A DNA stretch of 64,000 bases from Candidatus Dependentiae bacterium (GCA_026389015.1 JAPLIR010000029.1:61975-125974), one strand, 5' to 3'; positions 1 through 9,584 are shown, counted from the first letter of the stretch. Notes: generated by a model from the letters alone, not told the origin. Made by a program: numbers and translations.

Positions 1-382
1 TGTCATTATCCCTATTGTAAAGCCACGTGGATAATCCTCTTTTTTCCCATAACAGATTATGCTCTCCTACCCAAAAATTTGTGCCTGATTTGAGTGGTAA
101 ACTGACGCGACCACTAAGCTCCTGATTCCATAAAAAGCCTATATTTTCTTTTATAGAATCATGCAACTTACAAGCATTATCAATAGCTTCGGTCAACAAA
201 ACTTTAAATGGTTCTAATGCAAAACTAATAGAATCGTCAAACAATAAGTATTGTATGTTATCTGATGTTTCAAAAAAAATTTTAATTTCATCGCAAACAT
301 GTAACCGTTCGTACTCAAAAGGTATTACCATGCTCAAGAATTGAGAATCATCGATTATCAAAATAATGTTTTGTGTTTTCAT
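1..382 (-). CDS. Predicted immunity protein, 3' end cut by window edge
   Basis: This reading frame starts with ATG at 382 and stays open for 127 codons to the window edge, so the C-terminus is missing. It begins MKTQNIILIIDDSQFL and has no signal peptide, as expected for a cytoplasmic protein. Later it shows LWEKRGLSTWLYNRDN, a pattern I associate with immunity proteins encoded next to Rhs/CdiA-type toxins. Its ATG overlaps the stop codon of the toxin-like gene at 379..2877 as ATGA, so the two are probably translationally coupled. A toxin followed at once by a small cytoplasmic partner is the classic polymorphic toxin-immunity arrangement. The role is inferred from position and this short motif; no fold was confirmed. 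Confidence 0.68.
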   Translation of the reverse strand, partial: MKTQNIILIIDDSQFLSMVIPFEYERLHVCDEIKIFFETSDNIQYLLFDDSISFALEPFKVLLTEAIDNACKLHDSIKENIGFLWNQELSGRVSLPLKSGTNFWVGEHNLLWEKRGLSTWLYNRDND

Positions 383-2877
383 TTTATAATCTTGCCCCTT
401 CCATTAACCAAGCCAGCTTCTTCTAGAACTCTTTGCATTTTATCGGTAAGATCATCCCATTCTCGAACATGTCCGTGATATAATCTGTCTCTCGTTTTAC
501 TGAGTACAACAAACTCGCCATCATCCACGGCTATTCTCTGCGGTGATGTATCTTTTATTTGTATGGAATTATCTAAAGCCCTTTGACCATTCTTGGGCGC
601 CTTGCTTTTTCGACCATTTGATTCGCGCAGATGATACCCAGCATCTTCATACAAATTTTTATCTTCATTAGGATCATGCTGCTGGGGACCACTTGGCATA
701 GGTGCCTGAGAACCCGCGCCAGCTTGCGACCCATTTTGTGTTTTTGGCAGCGATTGATTAGACTTTGCTTCGTTAAAAATTACTGCTCCAGCTGCAACTG
801 TTCCAACAACTGCGCTTGCTTTTTTTACTGCAGCTAACGCTGCTTCCCGCGTGATTTTCTGCTGCCCCTCTTCAACTGTTTTGACACCAAGTTCGCGCAA
901 TCTAGCATTAATTGATCGCTGAATCGCCCGTTGGAATCGGCTAGTCATGTCAACCGGATTAGTCACATACCCATGAGACGCATATGCATTCAATACTTCT
1001 GTGGCATGACTAGCTACGGCGGGCGAACCATGCTGCTCAATGTAGATCAAAGAATTCAACACGTAACGCATATCATTGTATGCTTGAGTCATGGGCATCA
1101 CAGGCAATGTTTTTGCTCTCGATAAAAGAGCGAAATCTTTAATGACGCCATTGGGCAAAAAGAAAGCCGATCTAATATCACTGCTATCTTTAGATAAATC
1201 AGCCAATGCATCAATAAGCTCGGCCGAATTGCTCAATAGTCGGGCATCTTCGCCTATCAGTTTATATACAGCTTCATGCACTTCTTTTGATGCAGTAACA
1301 GGAATATCCCAGGACTTCATAATACTGTCTTTTATGCTCAACTGAGCAAGCAAGCGCTTATTGAAGAAATCAAGTTGTGTAGGTGAACTAGCAATCAAAT
1401 CTCGTTCTGCAGAACTTAAGTTCTTATAGAGAGGATTATCTAATCCAGATTTAATAAAACCCTGAGAATCAAACATCGCTTGCTGATATGCCAAAACACG
1501 CTGTTGTTCTTGCACTACTTTTTGTTGAAATTCAACATAAAAGTGATCATAGGCATAGTGCATGATTTTATCGTTACCATTTTCCTGTAGCATCTTACGT
1601 GCCGTACTAAAATCATACTGCTGGCATAACTTAACGCACTCAAGCCGCGCACCATACAACTCATGATCTTGCATTAAAGATCCATAATCTATCGACTGAT
1701 GGAAGCAATGTTCCTTAATTCCCTGCCATATATTATGCCCTCTGCTAATAGGATAACTATATGCAGAAGAAGTATTACTCGTGTTGAGCGTTGATGGAAT
1801 AAGTTTTTTTAGAGTAATACTGCGCCCTATGTCATGCTGCACATTATCAATAAATTTTTGTATGATTGGCCCAACATAATTATTTTCTTTTGTTAACGCC
1901 TGCCATGGAATATTACCATCTGATTGAACATAACCTTTTAAAATCTCCTTCGTTGCTTGCTGTAAATACCTATCAATGGGGCCAACAAGTTGCAATGAAT
2001 CCAATTGTATTAATGCCGTATAGCGTTTACATGGATCTTTACTCGTGAGGTCTGTCATACATTGCAATACTGATTCTAACTGTTGAGACACCAGCTGTTT
2101 ATATTCAGGATGGTGTTCCAAGACATGCCGAAATTCTATAAGAGATTGGACATATTGTTCAAATAGCCCAAGTCGCTCAACTCTATAATCAACCGTACGC
2201 GGCTGTATGGTTAAAAAACCTTTGCCATTAGGACTAACAATCGTGATACCATCTGCACTCTTAGAAATTGTATACTGAGATTCCTTGAAAAATTTTTTAT
2301 GCAGCTCTTTCCAGTAACTTTCTATGGCCGTTTTTTGTTTAGCTTTTATGCTGCGTTCAACAGAACTTGTTATATTTCCTAACTCTAAATCTGCCTTTTT
2401 AGTAACTGGTGCATGAGTAACTTCCTGAACAACAACTGCATCTCCAGGATTACAAACTTCTGCTTCAACCTTCTTATAAGCTTGTTCGGATAATTGATCC
2501 ATCACGACATGTGACGCTCGATCTTTTAGATCAGTACCAACCTCAGAAGCTGTTGGTAAATACATGGTCTGCACATTTTGATGAGCATCTAACAATGGAG
2601 TTTGTTGTGGTACGCGGTCTGATACATCAGACGGTGTAACCGTAAAAACATCTGGAAACAGCTTGCTTGTAGAAATTTGCACTTTCTTTTCCACCAAAGA
2701 ACCAATGATTGTTGCAATTTTAGAAGTTGCAACATAATTAAGAGCCGCCTGAACTACTACCATCATCGGCTCCATAGCAGGAACTAAAAATATGTTACTT
2801 ATAGTAATCAAAACAAGAAGTTTCGATATTTTTTTTGTATATTTTTTGTTATTGAATAACATAATAAATTTCAACAT
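379..2877 (-). CDS. Large exported protein with polymorphic-toxin-like C-terminal domain
   Basis: An 832-residue protein. Residues about 16-50 are strongly hydrophobic (LLVLITISNIFLVPAM) and act as a signal peptide or anchor. The long middle part is mostly helical, charged and unrecognised. A second short hydrophobic stretch near 695-712 (ASAVVGTVAAGAVIF) is followed by a Gly/Pro/Ser/Gln linker. The last 70 residues (from about 763) form a compact module with NGQRALDNSIQIKDTSP, YHGHVREWDDLT and a final GLVNGRGKIIK. This resembles C-terminal toxin domains of Rhs/CdiA-type proteins, possibly an RNase; the conserved His residues near 801-803 could be catalytic. The stop overlaps the start of a small downstream gene, the likely immunity partner. 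The exact toxin family is not assigned, and the central region may be lineage-specific. Confidence 0.65.
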   Translation of the reverse strand: MLKFIMLFNNKKYTKKISKLLVLITISNIFLVPAMEPMMVVVQAALNYVATSKIATIIGSLVEKKVQISTSKLFPDVFTVTPSDVSDRVPQQTPLLDAHQNVQTMYLPTASEVGTDLKDRASHVVMDQLSEQAYKKVEAEVCNPGDAVVVQEVTHAPVTKKADLELGNITSSVERSIKAKQKTAIESYWKELHKKFFKESQYTISKSADGITIVSPNGKGFLTIQPRTVDYRVERLGLFEQYVQSLIEFRHVLEHHPEYKQLVSQQLESVLQCMTDLTSKDPCKRYTALIQLDSLQLVGPIDRYLQQATKEILKGYVQSDGNIPWQALTKENNYVGPIIQKFIDNVQHDIGRSITLKKLIPSTLNTSNTSSAYSYPISRGHNIWQGIKEHCFHQSIDYGSLMQDHELYGARLECVKLCQQYDFSTARKMLQENGNDKIMHYAYDHFYVEFQQKVVQEQQRVLAYQQAMFDSQGFIKSGLDNPLYKNLSSAERDLIASSPTQLDFFNKRLLAQLSIKDSIMKSWDIPVTASKEVHEAVYKLIGEDARLLSNSAELIDALADLSKDSSDIRSAFFLPNGVIKDFALLSRAKTLPVMPMTQAYNDMRYVLNSLIYIEQHGSPAVASHATEVLNAYASHGYVTNPVDMTSRFQRAIQRSINARLRELGVKTVEEGQQKITREAALAAVKKASAVVGTVAAGAVIFNEAKSNQSLPKTQNGSQAGAGSQAPMPSGPQQHDPNEDKNLYEDAGYHLRESNGRKSKAPKNGQRALDNSIQIKDTSPQRIAVDDGEFVVLSKTRDRLYHGHVREWDDLTDKMQRVLEEAGLVNGRGKIIK

Positions 2878-3135
2878 CCTTTTGGCGATATACTATTGGC
2901 ACTCAATCAGTCGCATGTTACAAAGCACGCGTACCACTTTTAAAGAATACTCCCAAACACTCCAATAACAATTAATTTTTAACGTTGCATTCAGTATGAA
3001 ACTCAGCTGCTTTGTTAAATTTACCATTTGGTATTAATGCAAAAAATAAAAAATCTTTACTTAATTATTCTGTTATGATAAAAGTATCTATAAGTAAGCA
3101 ATAAAAATATCCTAACTCCTGTAAAGAGACATGTC

Positions 3136-4554
3136 ATGCCATTCTTAAAAACAACCATTGCGCTACTATGCATCATCATAGTAAATACCACCATATCTCA
3201 AGAACAAGTCTTAAAACAGTGTAAATTATCAGGTATGTTCGGATCTCAACCAACACAAATCTGTAAAAACATTATAAGATTTAATTATGTTAAAGCACCC
3301 GAACAATTAGGTATAAAAGTAAAGCCCTGGGTTAATCGCATTCTGTTGCATGGAAAGCCTGGAAACGGCAAAACATCCATCGCTCATAAAATTGCAGAAC
3401 TGACCAATAGTGAATTAATACATTTCGATGCTCCAAGCTTAGTGAATGAATTGCAAGGTTCTGGGGCTCAAGCAATAGCTGATATGTTTAACGATGCATT
3501 AACCAGAATTAATGCGGGAAAATCTGTCGTTATCTTTATCGATGAAATCGACGCTGTTGCTTCAAAAAATACACCTACTAATCATCAAGACACTCGTAAT
3601 GCTATGCAAAAATTATGGTGTAAATTACTTGAACATGAAAACGAGCCAAATCTATTCATTATAGTCGCTACCAACATCAAGGATTCATTGCATGCTACCT
3701 TTAATAATAGATTTCCTGCAAATAACATAATCGAAATAAAAAATCCAGATCTCGAGCAGCGTAAAGAAATTTTGAAAAGTTGCTTAATATTTGGGCTTAC
3801 GCCTACCTTTAATGAACATATAATCTACAGGCTTCAAAATGCGATTAATCAAAATTTTGGCAATCAACATAACAACTATTTTGAAGAAATGCTCAATATA
3901 TTACGTACAATAAATAAAAAAATTATAAAGAGCAGCCTTTCAAAAGAAACGACTAATCCAGAACTTATTAAAACACCGATTACCCAACTAGAACATAAAA
4001 AAAATCAATTTTTCACTCTCAACAGTACGTCACTTGATAAACAGCCCCAAGAACTAAAAAATTACTTTAATGCTATAGACAACTACATAAAATTAGTACA
4101 AAAGCATCTTCAATATAATAAGCTCTTTTTAAATGATAAAATTATACATGATCTCGCACAAAAAACTGACAACCTCTCTATTCGATCATTAATATACTTA
4201 GTTGAAAATATTATAGAGACAGCATTACACAACAACAATGGCACTCTTATCATAGACAACAACAAAGTTGATAAAATCTTGGAAACAGCCAAGGAAAACG
4301 AACGCAAAGACCAACAGGGATGGTCTGAACATGAACGACAAAAGGCCCAAGATTTACGCACGAAGATCGACCTCATAAATTCTCACATAAAAAATAAGTG
4401 CCCTCATTTCTCTGACAACAACCCAGGTTGGTTATGGGGCTCAACAACAAAAGAGAATAATGCTTGCGCACAGGCCATAATGAAACAATATTCTTATCAT
4501 TTAATAGAAAAAGACCTTAATGAACTTCTTCAATGCCAATCAAAAAAATCTTAA
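3136..4554 (+). CDS. AAA+ ATPase with N-terminal signal peptide (paralogue 1)
   Basis: A 472-residue AAA+ ATPase. Residues 1-21 (FLKTTIALLCIIIVNTTIS) look like a signal peptide or membrane anchor, unusual for an ATP-dependent enzyme. The ATPase core is clear: Walker A GKPGNGKTS at 73-81, Walker B VVIFIDEID at 131-139, sensor-1 FIIVATN and a NNRFP segment where FtsH/spastin-like proteins carry arginine-finger residues. A lid-like helical region (TDNLSIRSLIYLVE) follows an insertion, and the tail is charged. The next gene is a paralogue sharing the G-M-[FI]-G-x-QPT element before Walker A, and overlaps this one by 35 nt, so they are probably cotranscribed. The core resembles the FtsH/spastin/Bcs1 group; no peptidase domain is present. 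Substrate unknown. Confidence 0.8.
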   Translation: MPFLKTTIALLCIIIVNTTISQEQVLKQCKLSGMFGSQPTQICKNIIRFNYVKAPEQLGIKVKPWVNRILLHGKPGNGKTSIAHKIAELTNSELIHFDAPSLVNELQGSGAQAIADMFNDALTRINAGKSVVIFIDEIDAVASKNTPTNHQDTRNAMQKLWCKLLEHENEPNLFIIVATNIKDSLHATFNNRFPANNIIEIKNPDLEQRKEILKSCLIFGLTPTFNEHIIYRLQNAINQNFGNQHNNYFEEMLNILRTINKKIIKSSLSKETTNPELIKTPITQLEHKKNQFFTLNSTSLDKQPQELKNYFNAIDNYIKLVQKHLQYNKLFLNDKIIHDLAQKTDNLSIRSLIYLVENIIETALHNNNGTLIIDNNKVDKILETAKENERKDQQGWSEHERQKAQDLRTKIDLINSHIKNKCPHFSDNNPGWLWGSTTKENNACAQAIMKQYSYHLIEKDLNELLQCQSKKS

Positions 4555-5524
4555 TATTTTTGCTACGCAAGTATATAGCATCAAACTATTTACCATACAT
4601 GCACTCCTACTATTAGTGAGTAACTGCCAAGCAACACCTGATTTTGTTATTGACGGCATGATAGGCAAGCAACCAACAAAGCTTTACTGGCTCATGAAAC
4701 AAATTAATGACGAAACGGTAACTAAACGATGCTTAATACTCCACGGTAAGCCAGGGAACGGTAAAACAACCCTAGCAAGCAAAATAGCCCAACTCACTAA
4801 TAGCAAATTTTTACGCTTAGATGCTCCCAGTATTGTTAATACTTATGTTGGCCAAGGAGCACATAACGTAGCGAATCTTTTTGAAGATGCACAAAGTATA
4901 GCCTCACAAGACAATTCAAAAGTGATAGTTTTTATTGATGAAATTGATGCTATAGCCAGTAACGTAAAAACCGAATTTAGATCTGAACATAAGATCGCCC
5001 TGCAACAATTATGGCTTGAAATCGATAAACAAAAAAATAATAAAAACATCTTCATTATTTTTGCTACCAATCATCTAGAGAAACTTGATAGAACATTTTT
5101 GGATAGATTTGGTGGAAATGTTATCGAAATCAAAAATCCAGATGCTCCCACAAGAAAGCAAATTTTAGAACATTATTTTAGTAACGTTACTATCACACTC
5201 CCTTCCTCAACGCTTAATACGTTAGTAAAAAAAACTGAAGATCTAAGCATCCGCTGTTTAGAGGATCTTGCATACGACGTACATATGACCGCTGCAATGA
5301 CCAACCATGGCATAATAACAGACGCAATAATTTGGGATGCGCTCCATCAAACTAAATCAAAATTTGCTAATAACATCTCTGATGACGCTGATGAAAAACG
5401 GTGGCAAAAAATTTCTACGATGGTTGGTATAGTTGGTACCTCATTGGGTATTATTATTCATTCCCACTATATCTGCAACCTTATTTTAAATACACATTCC
5501 AACAACATATCAATCGTACAATAA
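4520..5524 (+). CDS. AAA+ ATPase with N-terminal hydrophobic segment (paralogue 2)
   Basis: A 334-residue AAA+ ATPase paralogous to the gene just upstream. Residues about 21-38 (IKLFTIHALLLLVSNCQA) resemble a signal peptide preceded by a longer polar stretch. Walker A is GKPGNGKTT at 76-84, Walker B VIVFIDEIDA, sensor 1 IFIIFATN, followed by DRTFLDRFGG and a lid segment TEDLSIRCLEDLA. A second hydrophobic stretch near 299-320 (MVGIVGTSLGIIIHSHYI) could be a C-terminal membrane anchor. The start at 4520 lies inside the previous gene; a later start would remove the polar lead and leave a cleaner signal peptide, so the exact start is uncertain. The next gene is convergent and begins 4 bp after the stop. 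Confidence 0.78.
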   Translation: MNFFNANQKNLNIFATQVYSIKLFTIHALLLLVSNCQATPDFVIDGMIGKQPTKLYWLMKQINDETVTKRCLILHGKPGNGKTTLASKIAQLTNSKFLRLDAPSIVNTYVGQGAHNVANLFEDAQSIASQDNSKVIVFIDEIDAIASNVKTEFRSEHKIALQQLWLEIDKQKNNKNIFIIFATNHLEKLDRTFLDRFGGNVIEIKNPDAPTRKQILEHYFSNVTITLPSSTLNTLVKKTEDLSIRCLEDLAYDVHMTAAMTNHGIITDAIIWDALHQTKSKFANNISDDADEKRWQKISTMVGIVGTSLGIIIHSHYICNLILNTHSNNISIVQ

Positions 5525-5528
5525 CGTC

Positions 5529-6812
5529 TCACCGCATCACGGCAACATAAGGCAGTGGTTGATAGAGATAAGAACCAATAACTTCTTGCTGCCACAAAGT
5601 CAGTTGCGTATTAACCTCATCGACTAATTCCTGGCGCGTAATTCTACCTTTAACATAATCGTGCACCTTATGCGAACCAACGGCCGTATCAAATGATTTA
5701 GAGAAGGTGAGATGCACACCGTTGTCGTGAAAAAATTTCAAAACCATCACCATGATGTCAAACGATGCAACCTTGTTAATATCAGCAACAGAAAAGAGCA
5801 ATCCATGACATTGCTGATTTTTTCGTGGACTCATATAACTATAGGCCGTGCTGTTAATATTACATTTTTTTAAATTCGCATGCAGCTGTTGCCAAAGGTG
5901 TGGGGCAACGTTCAACTTTTCCGACAAGGCAAGACACTGCATCGCTTTTGGTGTTCCTAGGCCAGTGTCAAAGGGTCGCACTTCGCCAAGCAGCCCTAAA
6001 AAACTATAACCGTAGCACGCACGCTTATTGGGAATGTTGGGCGAAAGTGGCGCTGCAAGTTTTCCTGGTAGTCCCATGGTACGTTTGTAATCCTGCATGC
6101 TCACCACATGGAGCATAGCTTTTTGTTCCAACACATGGTTATTAAAATAATGCGCGAGCTCGCCAATGGTCATACCATGACGCAACGGCATCGGCGCGAT
6201 AGCAATAAATGATTTAGTATGTTTGCCACTTATAGGGCCGTCGATGTGTGCTCCTAGTGGATTTGGACGATCTAAAATTACAATAGGTTTTTGGTGATGC
6301 GCTGCCGCCTCCATGACGTGCAATAACGTAGAAATATAAGTATAGTGACGCATGCCAGAATCTTGCATGTCAAAAATAAGCACATCTAAATCTTTAATCG
6401 TATGTGGCGCTATTTTTCTACCCGTGCCATGGCCGTACAAACTCACTACGGGAATTTTTGTAACATGATCTACGGTGTCACCAACTTCGTGTGCTGCATC
6501 AACCACACCCAATACGCCATGCTCTGGTGCAAATATACGCTTGACGCATAATCCGCGCTGCAACAAAATATCAACCGTTCTTCTGCCCTGTTGATCCTGC
6601 CCTGTTTGATTGGTGACAAGGCCGATAGCTTGCTGACTATTCCCACCACCAAATAGCTTCTGCCACACAGGATCGTTACTATTTTCTATACCAAGCTTAT
6701 ATGATGGTTGTTGCGCTCTAGCGTGGTGCTGTGTATCGGCACGCGCAATCGCAGATGACAAAACAAAAAAGCCGCATATGATACGTATGAATACACAATT
6801 TGTTTTTATCAT
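5529..6812 (-). CDS. namZ: NamZ-like exo-beta-N-acetylmuramidase (DUF1343), canonical copy
   Basis: A 427-residue DUF1343 protein, the family of the NamZ exo-beta-N-acetylmuramidase, which removes terminal MurNAc from peptidoglycan fragments. An N-terminal signal peptide (IICGFFVLSSAIARA) places it in the periplasm or outside. Family blocks are clear: LVTNQTGQDQQG at about 65-76, FAPEHGVLG with PEHG at 96-99, VLIFDMQDSGMRHYTYISTL and VILDRPNPLG. The Glu in PEHG is a candidate catalytic residue from family knowledge. A paralogue lies 23 bp upstream on the same strand, so they likely form an operon. Possible roles are wall turnover or use of peptidoglycan fragments. Confidence 0.88.
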   Translation of the reverse strand: MIKTNCVFIRIICGFFVLSSAIARADTQHHARAQQPSYKLGIENSNDPVWQKLFGGGNSQQAIGLVTNQTGQDQQGRRTVDILLQRGLCVKRIFAPEHGVLGVVDAAHEVGDTVDHVTKIPVVSLYGHGTGRKIAPHTIKDLDVLIFDMQDSGMRHYTYISTLLHVMEAAAHHQKPIVILDRPNPLGAHIDGPISGKHTKSFIAIAPMPLRHGMTIGELAHYFNNHVLEQKAMLHVVSMQDYKRTMGLPGKLAAPLSPNIPNKRACYGYSFLGLLGEVRPFDTGLGTPKAMQCLALSEKLNVAPHLWQQLHANLKKCNINSTAYSYMSPRKNQQCHGLLFSVADINKVASFDIMVMVLKFFHDNGVHLTFSKSFDTAVGSHKVHDYVKGRITRQELVDEVNTQLTLWQQEVIGSYLYQPLPYVAVMR

Positions 6813-6835
6813 CGCAATAACCTTTCATCTAGATA

Positions 6836-8128
6836 TTATACGTGCAGCACCTTAGGTAGTGGCTTATAAATAAAACAACTAAACGCTTTTTTGTAAAAAG
6901 ACTGCAAGTCATCATTCACTTTAAGTGCTAAATCAATACGCGAAATATTCCCTTGCACGAGTGAACGAATTTGTTTTGTGCCCAAAACCCTATCAAATTT
7001 CTCTGAGCACGTGAGAGTAATCCCCGACTCTTTAAAGAAATCCAGCACCGTAAGCAAGGTATTAAATGCTGAAAAACGATTAATATCATTAATGTGTAGC
7101 CGCAATCCCACGCAATATTCTTTTTTAGCAGTATTAAAATAACGATGTGATTTACTTTCTATGCCATGCTCTTTGAGGAGTACATGCAAATCGTGCCATT
7201 TATGTTTTGGAAACTTTAAGCGTTCTGGCAACAAGACACATTGAAATGCTTTATCAGTACCTACCCCAATATCAAACGGCGCAACCTCGCCAAGCAATCC
7301 TAATACACTGTAGCCATAACAAGCATCAACGGATGTGCCATCACGCAGCAAGCTACCCATTCCTGGTTGTCGCGCCTCAACTTGTCTGTTGTAATGTTCC
7401 ATGGGTACAACCTGCAAATCAACCGGTTTACTGAGCACATATTTGTTAAAATACTGCGCAAGCTCACCGACCGTCATGCCATGGCGCAACGGCACTGGCA
7501 AATCTTGGTATAATTGATTGTCGGACGTTAAAACCCCTTCCATGCACCAGCCCAAAAGATTTGGGCGGTCAAGTACAATAAATTTCTTTTTATACTGTGC
7601 TGCCGCTTCCATAGTATCAAGCAGCGTGGTTATGTACCCATAGTAGCGAATGCCAGAATCCTGCATATCAAACATTAATGCATCAATATCAGCAAATATC
7701 TTTTTATTAAAATCTTTTTTACCAAACGTTATGATGGGAATGGTTGCGACTTTATCTTTTTCAGATGCCTTAGGTTCAAAATGGCTTCCTTGAGGTACCA
7801 ATATCTTTTTAACCAAAAAACCTTTTCCAGTAAGTATGTCACTATTTGAGGTACCTTCTTGATCGGTCCCGGTTTGATTGGTTATAAGCGCAATAGAAGG
7901 GGCGCGCTTGTTTCTTCCGCTCTGTATTGTCAACGATTTAAAAGTAGATTCTGAAAGGTTTTCGAGGCCTAATTTGAATTTGGCTGCGTTTACCTGTGCC
8001 ACTGGCTGCTCAACATGCTTTGTGTACCATACGCATAATTGTGGCAAAAATAACGCAACGCCAAGTATTAAAAATACTCTTAGAATAGAAAATGAATGTT
8101 TTAGTGCCCTTACTACCCCCCGCATCAC
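6836..8128 (-). CDS. NamZ-like DUF1343 paralogue lacking the PEHG motif
   Basis: A 430-residue DUF1343 protein, paralogous to its downstream neighbour. It has an N-terminal hydrophobic segment near 15-34 (ILRVFLILGVALFLPQLCVW), likely an uncleaved anchor. It keeps LITNQTGTDQEG, LMFDMQDSGIRYYGYITTLL and VLDRPNLLG, but the stretch where the neighbour has APEHGVLG reads VPQGSHFEP here (about 111-119), so the candidate catalytic Glu is not in its normal place. It may be inactive, altered in specificity, or a binding partner of the canonical copy. A run of five Gs (AAGGGGGAG on the coding strand) precedes the start, and codons 3-5 contain six Gs. Same strand and 23 bp spacing suggest cotranscription with the downstream copy. 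Confidence 0.82.
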   Translation of the reverse strand: MMRGVVRALKHSFSILRVFLILGVALFLPQLCVWYTKHVEQPVAQVNAAKFKLGLENLSESTFKSLTIQSGRNKRAPSIALITNQTGTDQEGTSNSDILTGKGFLVKKILVPQGSHFEPKASEKDKVATIPIITFGKKDFNKKIFADIDALMFDMQDSGIRYYGYITTLLDTMEAAAQYKKKFIVLDRPNLLGWCMEGVLTSDNQLYQDLPVPLRHGMTVGELAQYFNKYVLSKPVDLQVVPMEHYNRQVEARQPGMGSLLRDGTSVDACYGYSVLGLLGEVAPFDIGVGTDKAFQCVLLPERLKFPKHKWHDLHVLLKEHGIESKSHRYFNTAKKEYCVGLRLHINDINRFSAFNTLLTVLDFFKESGITLTCSEKFDRVLGTKQIRSLVQGNISRIDLALKVNDDLQSFYKKAFSCFIYKPLPKVLHV

Positions 8129-8354
8129 TACTCCCCCTTATTTCATAAAGCGCGGTCTAATCAACTTTCATAAATCTCACCTCCGTATGAGATTTTTAAT
8201 TTCATTATTAAAATACCATGGCCGAAGTTTCAATAGCAAGATATTTCTAATAAAAAAATAAATACATAAAAGTAAAGCTGAAATTATCCACAAAACATTA
8301 AAGCTTCTTAAAAATGGCTGTATAGGCGGGGGGGCCTTGAACCAGGAAACACTG

Positions 8355-8383
8355 TTGACAAATCAAGGGGTTAGCGATATCGT
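8355..8383 (+). promoter_or_regulatory. Sigma70-type promoter before the coiled-coil secreted protein
   Basis: A perfect -35 hexamer TTGACA at 8355-8360 is followed by a 17-nt spacer and TATCGT at 8378-8383. It lies in the 311-bp divergent gap 8129..8439, about 57 bp before the gene at 8440. A second candidate -10 (TATAAC) lies near 8416. The rest of the gap holds a small hairpin near 8172-8193 (AAATCTCA paired with TGAGATTT) and a run of seven Gs near 8331; no further gene is seen there. Confidence 0.5.
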
Positions 8384-8439
8384 GAAATAGGGGAAAAACA
8401 AAAAAACGTTATTATAACAATCTTTTTTAGGGATTTATC

Positions 8440-9510
8440 ATGAAAACCGTATCACAAAAAATAATACTAACTACTCTTATCATGAGTACAATTTTTCCGG
8501 CTCATGCTTTGCACCGAAATGATGGCTCTGTATCTGCTGGCGCTGCAGTAGGAATTACATTAGCTGCCGTTGCTGCCGCTGGTGGAATTTATCATTACTG
8601 CACCAAAGAAAGTGGTCCATCGGATCAAGACATCATAAATAATGCACAAAATACAATACAGGAAAGCCGTACACTCATTAAGACAACTGGCGGAGATTAC
8701 AGCTATAATGGTAAAAATGAAGAGGATTTGAAAAAAATAGGAGTATACTTAAAAAACAACAACCACGACTCTATTGGTTATCTTGTTTTAAGTATAAATA
8801 GGAATCTCGAGGTACTCAAAAAAAATAAGGAAACTTTAGATGATCGCATCATCAAAGTTGAACAGAAAAAACAGCAACAACAAGGATTTTTACCTAAATT
8901 ACGATCATCTGCCAATGAAATAGATCAAGTAGCTCCTGTTTTACAAGAGCGTCACAACGTTATCTATGCAAATCAAAACTTTTTTAATCTCGATCGAGCT
9001 CTTGCATCTGCGAAGCGTTATGATAATGCATGGGATAAAAAGCAAGTTTCAAAGAGTCTTCACGACAACATTGTAAATTCTGAGCAAAACATCCCTTATT
9101 TGAACTATACAAGAAACCTTCAATTCACTATTGATAAGTTAACCTCCGAACATCAGGCAACATGTGCTCAATCACCTGATTTGCCTATTAACGAACGTGC
9201 ACAAAAGTGTATTGAAAACTTAAAAGCGCTATTTGCTGCTATTTCAAAAACAGATGAATATAATAAAGCAATTAATAATGAAAAAAATTGGGAACGGCAA
9301 CAAGAAGAAATACGTGTTGAGCGTGATAAAAGAGAAAGAGCGGAACAGCGTGCGAGAGTAGCAGAACAACGCGAAGCAGTTCGTATAGAAGAAGAAAGAC
9401 GACGTGAAGAAAACCGCTTATTTTGGGAAAAATGGAATTTAGAGATGGAAAAGCAAAAGCTCCAATTAGAAAAGGAAGCATTTGCAAGAGAAAGAGGCCG
9501 GCACGCTTAA
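8440..9510 (+). CDS. Secreted or anchored coiled-coil protein of unknown function
   Basis: A 356-residue protein with no recognised domain. A signal peptide (KIILTTLIMSTIFPAHA) is followed by a Gly/Ala-rich hydrophobic stretch near 30-48 (AAVGITLAAVAAAGGIYHY), which could span a membrane. The centre is helical, and the last 80 residues form a strongly charged coiled coil rich in Glu, Arg and Gln (REERRREENRLFWEKWN). The start ATG follows TTTAGGGATTTATC, a reasonable ribosome site. A sigma70-like promoter lies upstream and a clear Rho-independent terminator downstream, so it is probably a single-gene unit. The layout suggests an envelope-spanning or surface structural protein; function unknown. 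Confidence 0.7.
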   Translation: MKTVSQKIILTTLIMSTIFPAHALHRNDGSVSAGAAVGITLAAVAAAGGIYHYCTKESGPSDQDIINNAQNTIQESRTLIKTTGGDYSYNGKNEEDLKKIGVYLKNNNHDSIGYLVLSINRNLEVLKKNKETLDDRIIKVEQKKQQQQGFLPKLRSSANEIDQVAPVLQERHNVIYANQNFFNLDRALASAKRYDNAWDKKQVSKSLHDNIVNSEQNIPYLNYTRNLQFTIDKLTSEHQATCAQSPDLPINERAQKCIENLKALFAAISKTDEYNKAINNEKNWERQQEEIRVERDKRERAEQRARVAEQREAVRIEEERRREENRLFWEKWNLEMEKQKLQLEKEAFARERGRHA

Positions 9511-9584
9511 CAAGATATTTCAAGCAAGAGCGAGTGATTAACCTACTGCTGCTCCAACACTCTCATGATATCAACAAGTCTAAC

